Origin: Polyangium sp. 6x1
GTDB lineage: Bacteria; Myxococcota_A; Polyangia; Polyangiales; Polyangiaceae
NCBI RefSeq assembly: GCF_029946515.1
Contig: NZ_JARZHH010000043.1
Coordinates: 35,785-99,784 of the forward strand
DNA length: 64,000 bases
Direction of reading: 5' to 3'
Positions 8,696 to 17,184 of this stretch are shown piece after piece. Position 1 is the first letter of the stretch; each line of letters starts with the position of its first letter. The translations under genes were made by a program, and so were the position numbers. The notes under the pieces are model-generated. The model ran no database searches. It was not told the origin of the DNA and worked only from the letters and a program-made list of their open reading frames with translations.

Positions 8696-9709
8696 ATGCG
8701 CAGAGACATGCTCCACCGTGCCCTGTTCCTGGGCTTCGCCACCCTGCCCGTCGCCGTCGCGGCGACCCAGATCGCCGCCGGATGCGGCTCGAGCGAGCCC
8801 CCCGACGTCATCGGACAAACCACCGCGTCCACCACGACCGGCTCGGGCGGCTCGGGCGGAAGCGCGGGCAACGGCGGCGCGAGCTCGGCCTCCTCGGGCG
8901 CGGGCGGCGCGGGCACGGGCGGCGCCGGGAGCGGGGGCATGGGCAACGGCGGCGCCGGAAACGGCGGCGCGGGCGGCATGGGCGGCGCCGCAAGCTCCAG
9001 CAGCAGCGGGACGTTCGTCGACGACGCGGGCGCGAAAACGTGCCCGTCCATCGCGAACACGGCCGCGATGGTCGCCGTGCCGGGCTGGGACGGGAAGGCC
9101 TATTGCATCGACGCCACCGAGGTGACGAACGCACAGTACGCGGCCTGGCTCGAGAGCGGGCCGAGCGTCGCGAACCAGAGCGCGGTTTGCGCGTCGAACC
9201 TCTCGTTCACGCCGCCGGCCGGGACCCCGCCGAAGGACGATTACCCGGTCGGATCCGTCGACTGGTGTGACGCCTTCGCTTATTGCAAGGCCGTGGGCAA
9301 GCGGCTCTGCGGCCGCATCGGCGGAGGCCCGGCGCCTTATTACGCGCACGACGACGCCTCGCGGAACCAGTGGTTCAGCGCGTGCAGCCACGGCGGCACG
9401 CAAAGTTATCCTTATGGTCAGGCGTACGACGCGAATGCCTGCAACGTGAAGGACGCGGCCTACGGCGCGGTCCTGCCCGTGGGCACGCTCGCGAGCTGCA
9501 AGGGCGGGTTCGAGGGGCTCGTCGACATGAGCGGGAACGCGTGGGAATGGGAGGATTCGTGTATCCCCACGGATGGCGGCGCCGACCTCTGCCGTCGCCG
9601 CGGCGGCTCGTTCTCGAGCGCGGCCGACAACGTCGATTGTGATGTTTCCAGCACGCGGCCGCGGGACGCCGCCGAGGCGAACACGGGCTTCCGATGCTGC
9701 GCCGATTGA
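8696..9709 (+). CDS. SUMF1/FGE-sulfatase-domain lipoprotein (paralogue 1)
   Basis: I chose ATG 8696 (MRRDMLHRALF) over the in-frame ATG 8672 because a GAGGG ribosome site lies directly upstream and the signal peptide then fits; this gives 337 aa. The signal peptide ends in the lipobox IAAGC. A Gly/Ala/Ser stalk (about residues 45-110) follows, then a SUMF1-type C-type-lectin-like domain (about 115-337) with EVTNAQYAAWL, GKRLCGRIGG, MSGNAWEWEDSC, RRGGSF and GFRCC. The CxxxC copper site of true formylglycine-generating enzymes is absent: the region after GGSF has a single Cys in a different position. It is therefore more likely a structural or binding protein. Its stop overlaps the start of the next SUMF1 gene. 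Confidence 0.88.
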   Translation: MRRDMLHRALFLGFATLPVAVAATQIAAGCGSSEPPDVIGQTTASTTTGSGGSGGSAGNGGASSASSGAGGAGTGGAGSGGMGNGGAGNGGAGGMGGAASSSSSGTFVDDAGAKTCPSIANTAAMVAVPGWDGKAYCIDATEVTNAQYAAWLESGPSVANQSAVCASNLSFTPPAGTPPKDDYPVGSVDWCDAFAYCKAVGKRLCGRIGGGPAPYYAHDDASRNQWFSACSHGGTQSYPYGQAYDANACNVKDAAYGAVLPVGTLASCKGGFEGLVDMSGNAWEWEDSCIPTDGGADLCRRRGGSFSSAADNVDCDVSSTRPRDAAEANTGFRCCAD

Positions 9710-10500
9710 TCCTCGCCGCCCCGGCCCTCGGGCTCGTCGCCGCGCTCGCGGGCTGCGAGGGCGGCACGGAATCGAACGGCGGGACGACCGGCACGTTCGT
9801 CGACGACGCGGGCGCATTGACGTGCCCGGAGGTCCCCGGGACCCCGCCCATGATCGCGCTCGGCGGCTGGGACGGCCGGGCGTATTGCATCGATACGATC
9901 GAGGTGACGAACGCGCAGTATGCCGCGTGGCTGGAGACGTCTCCGGAGACGAGCGGGCAGCGCCCCGATTGCGCCGGGAACACGTCGTTCATGCCCTCGT
10001 CGGGGCCGCCGCCGAAGAACGACTATCCCGTCGTGAACGTCGATTTCTGCGACGCGGTCGCCTTCTGCGCGGCTTTCGGCAAGCGCCTCTGCGGGCGCAT
10101 CACCGGCGGGCCCACGCCTTATTTCGGGCACGACGATCCCGCGCAGAGCCAGTGGCACAGCGCCTGCACGCACGGCGGCGCGATGGCATTTCCTTACGGC
10201 GCGACGTACGATCCGAACGCGTGCAATGGCTCCGACGCGAAGTACGGAGCGCCGCTCACCGCATTCGCGCTCCCGGGCTGCGGCGGCGGTTCCCCCGGAA
10301 TCGTCGACATGAGCGGCAACGTCTGGGAATGGGAAGACGCCTGCATTCCGGGCGACGCTGGCGTCCCCGAGTGCCGTCGCCGCGGCGGATCGTTCTCCAG
10401 CTCGGCGAAATACATGAGCTGCGACGCGAGGAGCGGGCGACCCATCGACGCCGCCGAGGACAACACGGGATTCCGATGCTGCGCGGACGGTGGCGCGTGA
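9694..10500 (+). CDS. SUMF1/FGE-sulfatase-domain lipoprotein (paralogue 2)
   Basis: The 268-aa protein has signal sequence MLRRLILAAPALGLVAALAGC with a good lipobox, only a very short linker, and a SUMF1 domain highly similar to the preceding protein. Shared blocks include GTFVDDAGA.TCP, EVTNAQYAAWLE, GKRLCGRI.GGP.PY, MSGN.WEWED.CIP and RRRGGSFSS. The two genes overlap by 16 bp and are clearly tandem duplicates. The Gly-rich stalk of the first copy is missing here. As in copy 1, the catalytic Cys pair of FGE is absent. The product is probably attached to the outer membrane; function unknown. Confidence 0.88.
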   Translation: MLRRLILAAPALGLVAALAGCEGGTESNGGTTGTFVDDAGALTCPEVPGTPPMIALGGWDGRAYCIDTIEVTNAQYAAWLETSPETSGQRPDCAGNTSFMPSSGPPPKNDYPVVNVDFCDAVAFCAAFGKRLCGRITGGPTPYFGHDDPAQSQWHSACTHGGAMAFPYGATYDPNACNGSDAKYGAPLTAFALPGCGGGSPGIVDMSGNVWEWEDACIPGDAGVPECRRRGGSFSSSAKYMSCDARSGRPIDAAEDNTGFRCCADGGA

Positions 10501-11492
10501 TCCGGCTCGTCGTTCCGGTCTTGCTCGCCTGTGCGGCCGGTTGTGGCGGCGGCGGAGGCGCGAATCCGCAGGCACGACCGGCGATCACGCGGGCCCCCGA
10601 GCCGCGCGAAACGCGCCACGATCGGACGCACCTCGCCCCGAGCGACGCCGAGGACGACGAGACATCCGCCTGGCGCCCCGGTCGATTCATGACGCAGGCC
10701 GTCGGGCGCGTGACGGGCGCCGCGCAACGATTCGAGCAGCAATCGCGCTTCGGCTTCGACGAGGACGCCTCCTGCGTGCTCGGCGCGTTCCTCGAAAATG
10801 GGCGCGAGGTGTCGGTCACGCGCCCGCTCCGCGCCGGCGTGCGCTACGTGATCCTCGGCGGAGGCTCGGACGGCGTGGAGGATCTCGACCTCGCCGTCGA
10901 GAGCCCCGAAGGCAAGAGCGTCGCGGCCGATACGATGGACGACGCGCAGCCCGTCGTGGAGCTCACGCCGAAGGCGGACGGCAAATACCGCATTCGCCTG
11001 GGGAACGCGAAAAAAGGCGAAGGCGGCGGGTTTGGCGTCGTCGCCATCATGCGCGAGGGAGGCCTGTCGATCCCGGTGCGTCGCTTCGTCGAGTCGTTCG
11101 GCCGGACCCTTTCGAATGCGGCGCAGGCCTCGCACCTCGTCGCGCGGCGGATGAAGGGCTCGCAGGGCCTCGCGTTCCACGCCGACGGCGAATGGTCGTT
11201 CTTCGGGACGATCCTCGCCGAGGAGGAGAACATCCGGACGGGCGGGCTCGAGCTGGAGGCGCCGCTCAGCGTGATCCTCGCGGGCGCGGACGGTCAGGCC
11301 GATGACGTCAATCTGGAGGTCCTCGACGCGACGACGAACGCGATCGCCGGCAGCGACGAGGCCGACGACGCGGCGCCCGTCGTCGTGATCGAACCCACGA
11401 AAGGGCACACGTACAAGGTCTCGGTGTCGAACGTGAAGGGCCGCGGGACCTCGCTCGTGACGATGCTCGTCCTCGACCTCGACGTCCCGTGA
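10476..11492 (+). CDS. Lipoprotein with two pre-peptidase-C-like beta domains
   Basis: I place the start at ATG 10476 (MLRGRWRVIRLVV), overlapping the preceding gene by 25 bp. GTG 10497, which overlaps the preceding stop as GTGA, is a close alternative. The protein is about 338 aa with lipobox ACAAGC. Two similar all-beta repeats are visible: one around VRYVILGGGSDGVEDLDLAVESPEGKS and one around LSVILAGADGQADDVNLEVLD. Each is followed by DDAAPVV or DDAQPVVELTP and a KYRIRLGN/TYKVSVSN strand. This pattern resembles PPC-type secreted domains. It is part of the SUMF1 operon. Function unknown; no catalytic residues are visible. Confidence 0.75.
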   Translation: MLRGRWRVIRLVVPVLLACAAGCGGGGGANPQARPAITRAPEPRETRHDRTHLAPSDAEDDETSAWRPGRFMTQAVGRVTGAAQRFEQQSRFGFDEDASCVLGAFLENGREVSVTRPLRAGVRYVILGGGSDGVEDLDLAVESPEGKSVAADTMDDAQPVVELTPKADGKYRIRLGNAKKGEGGGFGVVAIMREGGLSIPVRRFVESFGRTLSNAAQASHLVARRMKGSQGLAFHADGEWSFFGTILAEEENIRTGGLELEAPLSVILAGADGQADDVNLEVLDATTNAIAGSDEADDAAPVVVIEPTKGHTYKVSVSNVKGRGTSLVTMLVLDLDVP

Positions 11493-11574
11493 CGAGCGGC
11501 GCGGCTCGGGGTATAGGTTGCGCCGCCGTGGCGCCGGGAAGACGCCCCGCGCCCCCACGCGTCTGACGTGCCGC

Positions 11575-12711
11575 ATGTCGCCTCTCTTCGTTTCCTCGAT
11601 CCGCCGCGTCGCCCCCGCGCTCCTCGCCTCGGCCCTCGCCGCTTGCTCGTCCCCCGAGGCCAGCGAGAGCGACGGCGCTCGGGCTTCCTCGTCGCTCCCC
11701 TCCCCGGCCGCCTCGGCCAGCGCAGCGCCGCCCGTCAAGGAGCCCGAGGCGCCCGCCCCGAAGGTATTCGCGCCGCTCTCGGCGATGCCCGAGGAGGAGC
11801 TCTATCCGGACACGATCGAGGAGCAACGCGAGGCGCTCTTCCGGCGCATGGTGTCGATGCTCCACGTCACGGACGAGCAAATGGTCGCGGTGCGCGCCAT
11901 CTTCCAGCGCTCGCCGGTGCTCGGCCAGGGCAACCCCAAGGTCACGAAATACCCGATGACCCGCAAGGAATGCCGCGAGGCGCGGAACGCGGGCGGAGGA
12001 TTCGAGCAGGACGAACCCGCCTGCGGCGCGCCGTTCATGACGCCGATCTACGACGTGCTCGCGGGTGAAAAAGAGGCGGACGCGCGCGTCTGCATCGATC
12101 GGTACGAATTCCCCGGTATCCCGTGCGAGCACCCGGTCACGGGCCCGACCGCCAAGGAGGCGGCCGAGCTCTGCGCGGCGGTCGGCAAGCGGCTCTGCGA
12201 CGCCCACGAATGGGAGGGCGCGTGCGCCGGCGCCGTCCACGCGCCGGAGCAGGAGTATTCGTTCGGCAAGGCCCGCAAGGAATCGAAGGACCTGCACAAC
12301 CGAGATCGAGAGATCGTCTGGGCGTACGGCCGCGAGAAGGACCATTCGAAGTGCGCGACGAAGAGCCGCAAGACGAAGGGGTGCACGTCGAGCGGATGGA
12401 AGCGTTGCGGGACGAATTCGTTCCCGGCCGGAGCGTTCCCCGAGTGCAAAAGCCCGTTCGGCGTGTACGATCAGCATGGGAACGTGGCCGAGCACATGAA
12501 CTTACCGCTCCGCCCCGAGGAGATGACGAGCCACGGGGGCACGGGACAGACCGAGATGAAAGGGAGCTGGTTCATCTTCTCGGAATTCGAGGCACACCCG
12601 GACGATTGCCGGTGGCGCGCGCCCGACTGGCATGGCACCCGCGTGACGGATCCCAACAGCCACGGCAATTACCACCTCGGTTTTCGTTGCTGCAAATCGA
12701 TCGAGAAATGA
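11575..12711 (+). CDS. SUMF1-domain lipoprotein (paralogue 3, divergent)
   Basis: The start is ATG 11575 (MSPLFVSSIRRVAPALLASALAAC), because the residues encoded upstream are not signal-like and this gives a proper lipobox (ALAAC). The protein is 378 aa with a Ser/Ala/Pro-rich linker to about residue 65 and a helical segment (about 75-115). A SUMF1-type domain follows: ARVCIDRYEFPG, AAELCAAVGKRLCDAHEWEGAC, FGVYDQHGNVAEHM, KGSWFIFSEFEAHPDDCRW and LGFRCC. Only one Cys follows the GSW segment, so FGE catalysis is again unlikely. It sits 82 bp after the previous gene and is much more diverged than paralogues 1 and 2. Confidence 0.85.
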   Translation: MSPLFVSSIRRVAPALLASALAACSSPEASESDGARASSSLPSPAASASAAPPVKEPEAPAPKVFAPLSAMPEEELYPDTIEEQREALFRRMVSMLHVTDEQMVAVRAIFQRSPVLGQGNPKVTKYPMTRKECREARNAGGGFEQDEPACGAPFMTPIYDVLAGEKEADARVCIDRYEFPGIPCEHPVTGPTAKEAAELCAAVGKRLCDAHEWEGACAGAVHAPEQEYSFGKARKESKDLHNRDREIVWAYGREKDHSKCATKSRKTKGCTSSGWKRCGTNSFPAGAFPECKSPFGVYDQHGNVAEHMNLPLRPEEMTSHGGTGQTEMKGSWFIFSEFEAHPDDCRWRAPDWHGTRVTDPNSHGNYHLGFRCCKSIEK

Positions 12712-12738
12712 AGTAGATGCCGTGCTAGACCCCACGGC

Positions 12739-13428
12739 ATGCGCATCGTGATCACTGGTGCGAACCGAGGGATCGGCCTCGAGCTCGCCCGTAGGTATCT
12801 AGAGCGCGGCGACCATGTGGACGCCGGTGTCCGAAATCCCGCAGCCGCCAGCGAGCTCGCCGCGCTCGGCCAGGCCGCTTCCGGGAGGCTCCGCGTGCTC
12901 GCCTGCGACGTCGAGGACGATGCGAGCGTGCGCGCCTTCGCCGCCGCGCTGGGCGACGTGACCGTGGACGTACTCTTCAACAATGCGGGCGTCATGGGCA
13001 AATGGCTCTCGCTCGCGGACCTCGATTTCGAGGACGTGCTTCGGACGTTCAATACGAACACCGTGGGGACGCTGCGCGTCACGTCCGCGCTGCTCCCGCA
13101 CCTCCGGCGGAGCACAACGCGCAAGATCGTGAACATGTCGAGCCGCATGGGCTCCATCGCCGACAATACGAGCGGCGGGGCCTATGCGTACCGTACGTCG
13201 AAGGCGGCGCTGAACATGGCGAGCAAGACGATGGCCGTGGACCTCCGCGACGAGCATTTCACGGTGATCGCCCTCCACCCCGACTGGGTGAAGACCGATA
13301 TGGGCGGGCCCGAAGCGCCGATGACGGTCGAGGACGCGGTCGCCGGGATCCTCGCGCTCGTCGATCGTATCTCCCGCACCGAATCGGGCGGATTCTACCA
13401 TTTCCGCGGCGACACGATCCCGTGGTGA
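12739..13428 (+). CDS. Short-chain dehydrogenase, C-factor (CsgA)-like
   Basis: The 229-aa SDR has TGANRGIG (residues 6-13), NNAGVMG (about 81), the catalytic Ser in MSSRMGS and YAYRTSK as the Tyr-x-x-x-Lys motif. Beyond family motifs, the C-terminal half matches what I recall of Myxococcus CsgA. Shared phrases are LRVTSA.LP.LR, SRMGS.A.NT.GGAYAYR.SKAALNMA, LHP.WV.TDMGGP and a Pro-Trp C-terminus. The length also equals that of CsgA p25. CsgA acts in fruiting-body signalling in Myxococcus, where cardiolipin phospholipase activity has been proposed. Here NAD(P) binding and catalytic residues are intact. The stop abuts the stop of the convergent gene with no spacer. Orthology is not proven. Confidence 0.85.
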   Translation: MRIVITGANRGIGLELARRYLERGDHVDAGVRNPAAASELAALGQAASGRLRVLACDVEDDASVRAFAAALGDVTVDVLFNNAGVMGKWLSLADLDFEDVLRTFNTNTVGTLRVTSALLPHLRRSTTRKIVNMSSRMGSIADNTSGGAYAYRTSKAALNMASKTMAVDLRDEHFTVIALHPDWVKTDMGGPEAPMTVEDAVAGILALVDRISRTESGGFYHFRGDTIPW

Positions 13429-16392
13429 TCATTCTCCGGCCGCGCCGGTGAACAGATCGAAGAGCGTGACGTCCACGCTCGCCGCCAGGCCGAACTGCAA
13501 GGCGTGCGCGCCCGGCATGCTGAGCCCGGATTCCCACGCGCGGAGGCCGGGCCGGAAGACACCGTAAATGCCGATGTTGAAGGGGCTGTCGAACAGGCCC
13601 GCGCGCAGGTACACGCCGGGCGAAAGCAACGTGAGGATCTGCGCTCCGGGCAAACGGCCGCCCTGCTCGACGTCGTATTGCAGGTAGGCCGCCGGATCGA
13701 TCAAAGAGACGAACGCGCCGAGGTTGTAATCGCCGCGCCCCGTCGCGAAATCGAGGCCGATCGGCATGGTCAGCGTCGGCGCGACGACGTGGGGCACGCG
13801 GCCGCGCTCGGTCACGTTTCCATAGGTGCCGAAGCGCACCTCGCCGCCGACGAACATGCCGGGGAACGCGCCGAGCGAAATCGTGGTGGCGCCAAGCGTG
13901 TTTTTCCGTCGCCAGCCGCCGATGGGCATGGCGGCCGCGTCGAGGGCCTCGGCGATGCGCGAGGGGTCCGCCTCGAAGGCGATGGTCGCAAAAAGGCCGC
14001 TGTGGCGCGCGAGGGCGTCGAGGGGGCGGCACGGCCCCTTCCCCGCGGCGCACAGCTTCTTGCACTCCTCGTCCGTGCACATGCGCTCGAGATCGGCGCG
14101 CGCCGCCGCGACGACCCGCGCGACGACCCGGCCCCAGTCCTCGGCGAGCGCCGCCTCGATGGTCTCGAGCGTCGCCGCGATGCGCGCGAGCTCGACCCGC
14201 GCCGCGGCGAAGCTCGGCGCGATTTCGCCGGGCGCGCACGTCACGGCCTTGCAGAGGCCCGGGAACGAGACGGCCTCGGAGAGCTCTTCGCCGGCCTCGA
14301 CGAAGGCCATGGCGAGATCGAGCGACGCGCGCGCGAGGACCACGCCGGCGCGCTGGAGCGCGAACGAATTCGTTTGGCTCGCCAAACGCGAGGTGTCGCG
14401 GGCATAGGCTTCGAGGGCCCGCACGATCTCGCCGATCTTTTTTCCGTCGACGTCGACGCCGATCTGGAGGGCCGGCGGGCTCGCGAGCCTGGGATCGAGC
14501 GGCGCGCGGAGCGCCTCGGCGGCGGCGCGATAGGCCTCGAAGGCCGTGAGCACGGCGCTCCAGCGGGTCCCGATCTCGGCCGCGGGAGAGCGCACGAAGC
14601 TCGACCACCGCACGATCGTCGAGAGTCTTTCGAGGGGGGCCGAGGCGTCGAGCGCAGAGGCGAGCGCCGCGTCCACGTCGCCCGCGACGGCCGGATCCTT
14701 GTGGTGGCAGGCGTGCGGGCCGGACGCGCCTTCATTCGCGGAGAACGCAGGGCAATCGTTCCGGGAAAAACCTCGGCCGACGAGCGTGAAACAAGCGGGC
14801 GACGTCGTGAGCGCGGCGAGCAGGAGCGCCTCGGTCTCCTCGGCCCGGCCGGGACGGGTCTGGCGGACGAGCTCGCCATACTCCTGGAAGACGTGCGGGA
14901 GGGAAGCGGCGCACGCCGCGATTTCGAGGCGCTGGCTGAAGAGCCGCCGGGGCGCGCCGCGGAAGATGCGATATCCGTTCGCGCCGTCGAGCGCGTCGCC
15001 GAAATGGGAAAGGCTCAAGGCGGCATTCGCGCCGGTCGAGAGGTCGGAGACGAGCTTCGACGCGGCCCCGCGCAAGCGTGTTTCCGCGCCGCAAACGAGC
15101 CGACGCTGGGCGCGGGCCTGGCAGGTGACGCGATCGGGCGCGCTGGCATCGCAGATCGCCGGGGCAGACGGGTCGTCCGCGCACGTAAACAGGTTGCCGC
15201 CGAGGTTCACGTCCGCCCATAACGAGGCGCCGACGCCGAGGCCGAGGGCGACGCCGGGCCAGTTCTTCACGTCGGAGGCGACGGCGCCCCGGAGCGCGCC
15301 GAGCAGGCTCTCGCCGCCGCCATATTGCGCGAAATCGAGGCGCCGCGTGGAGAGCGCGCAGGTCGTGGGAAGCCAGAAGGAGCGGATCTCCCGGTACGAA
15401 TCCCCCTGCGTGCCGGAGGGCGTCATCGCGGGGCCGCAGGCGTCTTCGTGCAATCGCTCGAGGAACCAGACGAGCGCCTCGCGCCGGGCCCGATCGCCGA
15501 CGAAGCTCGCGAGCGCGCGGACGCCGACGTCGAGCGTGGCGGCCGTGAACGCGGCCACTTCGAGGCCGGTATGCTGCACGGTGAAGACACGCGCCGCCGC
15601 TGCGGGGACGTCGAGGAGAGGGAACTGGCGGGCGAGGAGCGGATCGGCCTCCCCGATCTCGGCGAGCGAAAGCACGCTGCGATCCGCGAGGACGATCCGG
15701 ATCGGAGCGAATTTACGCGTCACGTACCGCGCGACGGCCTCGACGCTGCGTTGATCCGAGATGACGGCCGCATTCGCGAGCGCGGGCGCCGAAAACGCGC
15801 AAAGGTTCAGCGGCGACCGAGCCGTGTCCCCGCCGGCGCAAAGCTCGGCGCAGAGGTCGGCGCGCAGGCTCGTGAGGCTCCGCGCGGGCTCGTCGAGCCT
15901 CCCCGCGACGTCCCGCCGCGCGGCGTCTTCGATGGCCTTCCGCTCGCGTTTCGCCGCCTCCAGCGCGGCGTTCGTACGGACGTCGAACGGTTTTTCCAAG
16001 ACCTCTTGTTCGAGCTTCTTTTGCCGCGCTTCGACGGCCTCGATTCCCTTTCGCTGGGCCACGAGGCGCGCGGCGGCCTTTTCGAGCGCGGCTTTCGGAT
16101 CGTCGCCCGCCGGCGCCGCGCAGGTGGCCCGTAGAGCGCCCGCGAGCGACGTGAGGGCTTCCACGCGGCCGACGTGGACCTGAAGGGGATCCCCCGCGTC
16201 GCTCCGGGGCGCGGTCGCCCTCGCGGAGATCGTCACGGGCGGCGCGAGAGGCGCGGTGGGCGCGGGCTGTGTGCGCTGATCCGAGGGGACGAGGACGGGC
16301 GTGACCTGCCCGGCGCTCGCCTCCGCGAGCGGGACCAAGCCCGAAAGCGCGAGCCCGATTCCGACGATCGAATAGGTGGTCCTCGTCCTCAT
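13429..16392 (-). CDS. Large secreted protein of unknown function with beta-rich C-terminus
   Basis: The start is ATG 16390-16392 (MRTRTTYSIVGIGLALSG), giving 987 aa with a Sec signal peptide cleaved near AEASA. The open frame continues upstream but encodes no signal peptide. A Pro/Ala-rich segment (about 30-65) is followed by a charged helical region (about 100-180, KQRKGIEAVEARQKKLEQEV type). A long middle with scattered Cys pairs comes next, and the last 150 residues are rich in alternating Gly/aromatic strands (YLQYDVEQGG, VYLRAGLFDSPFNIGIYGVF) suggestive of an outer-membrane or surface beta structure. I recognise no family. It starts 19 bp after the stop of the trypsin-like protease gene, so the two are probably co-transcribed. 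Confidence 0.75.
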   Translation of the reverse strand: MRTRTTYSIVGIGLALSGLVPLAEASAGQVTPVLVPSDQRTQPAPTAPLAPPVTISARATAPRSDAGDPLQVHVGRVEALTSLAGALRATCAAPAGDDPKAALEKAAARLVAQRKGIEAVEARQKKLEQEVLEKPFDVRTNAALEAAKRERKAIEDAARRDVAGRLDEPARSLTSLRADLCAELCAGGDTARSPLNLCAFSAPALANAAVISDQRSVEAVARYVTRKFAPIRIVLADRSVLSLAEIGEADPLLARQFPLLDVPAAAARVFTVQHTGLEVAAFTAATLDVGVRALASFVGDRARREALVWFLERLHEDACGPAMTPSGTQGDSYREIRSFWLPTTCALSTRRLDFAQYGGGESLLGALRGAVASDVKNWPGVALGLGVGASLWADVNLGGNLFTCADDPSAPAICDASAPDRVTCQARAQRRLVCGAETRLRGAASKLVSDLSTGANAALSLSHFGDALDGANGYRIFRGAPRRLFSQRLEIAACAASLPHVFQEYGELVRQTRPGRAEETEALLLAALTTSPACFTLVGRGFSRNDCPAFSANEGASGPHACHHKDPAVAGDVDAALASALDASAPLERLSTIVRWSSFVRSPAAEIGTRWSAVLTAFEAYRAAAEALRAPLDPRLASPPALQIGVDVDGKKIGEIVRALEAYARDTSRLASQTNSFALQRAGVVLARASLDLAMAFVEAGEELSEAVSFPGLCKAVTCAPGEIAPSFAAARVELARIAATLETIEAALAEDWGRVVARVVAAARADLERMCTDEECKKLCAAGKGPCRPLDALARHSGLFATIAFEADPSRIAEALDAAAMPIGGWRRKNTLGATTISLGAFPGMFVGGEVRFGTYGNVTERGRVPHVVAPTLTMPIGLDFATGRGDYNLGAFVSLIDPAAYLQYDVEQGGRLPGAQILTLLSPGVYLRAGLFDSPFNIGIYGVFRPGLRAWESGLSMPGAHALQFGLAASVDVTLFDLFTGAAGE

Positions 16393-16411
16393 GGCGTCTC
16401 TTTGCAGGGAA

Positions 16412-17053
16412 TCATGCGCAGCCCATCGCGGCTTCCATGCTGGCGAGCACCGACGGGGCGGCGAGGGTCTGGGCCCGGCCCCCACCGTTCGGCGCAGGTC
16501 CGAGGTAAATGCCGACGACCGCCGTGGGTGGCCCCTCGCCGACGAGGGCAACCACGGGCCCACCGCTCATGCCGATGCGGCCCTGGCGATCGAGCACGAC
16601 CTTCCCCTCGCTCGGCCGCGCCCGCGCCGGCACGACGAGCGGCAGGCGCGGCGCCTCGTTGCCGAGCGGATACCCCCAGACCTGGCTCGCCACGGACGCG
16701 TCGAGCGTGGCCATGCGCAGCGCGCTCACGCACCGCGCGTTCACCCGGACGATGGCCACGTCGTCGGCCGCGCCGCCGCCCGAGGGATACGCGACGGCGA
16801 CGGCCTCGAGCTCGACCCAGCGTCCGCCGGAGAGGACGCGGACCGCGACCTCCGCAGGCGCCGCGCCGTCCGCGAGCGCGACGACGTGTCGGGCCGTGAC
16901 GATCGACGAGAGCCAGTCCGCGATGAAGAACCCCGTGCCCGACGCCGCCCAGGTCTTGCCGAAACGCGCGCGGATCCGGACGACGGGGCCGTCGAGGCAA
17001 GGCTCGGCCGGATCGGCGGTGGCCGCCTGGAGCGCCTGCGCGACGAGGTTCAT
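16412..17053 (-). CDS. Trypsin-like (S1/S46-type fold) serine protease, no signal peptide
   Basis: The start at ATG 17053 (MNLVAQALQ) gives 213 aa. The catalytic triad is visible: His in IVTARHVVA, Asp in AADDVAIVRV and Ser in GMSGGPVV, with the preceding GTGFFI strand typical of HtrA/trypsin folds. No signal peptide or PDZ domain is present, so the protein looks cytoplasmic unless the start is wrong. The frame is open further upstream, but that stretch is Arg/Pro-rich noise. It is followed after 19 bp by the 987-aa secreted protein, which could be a substrate or partner; that is inference from adjacency only. Confidence 0.8.
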   Translation of the reverse strand: MNLVAQALQAATADPAEPCLDGPVVRIRARFGKTWAASGTGFFIADWLSSIVTARHVVALADGAAPAEVAVRVLSGGRWVELEAVAVAYPSGGGAADDVAIVRVNARCVSALRMATLDASVASQVWGYPLGNEAPRLPLVVPARARPSEGKVVLDRQGRIGMSGGPVVALVGEGPPTAVVGIYLGPAPNGGGRAQTLAAPSVLASMEAAMGCA

Positions 17054-17184
17054 GGGCCCTGCCTCCGAACGAGGGCGCCTTCGTGGTGGGGAGAGCGGGG
17101 CGAGGCGAGGGCCACGCCTCATCTTAACGCGCCTCGACGCGGAATGCGCGTCTGCTGCGAGGGGCGTCGGTGGTGGCCCGGCCT

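Noticed and set aside
8696..12711. Functional formylglycine-generating enzymes
   Set aside because: The Cys pair needed for copper binding and catalysis is absent and no sulfatase gene is in the window.
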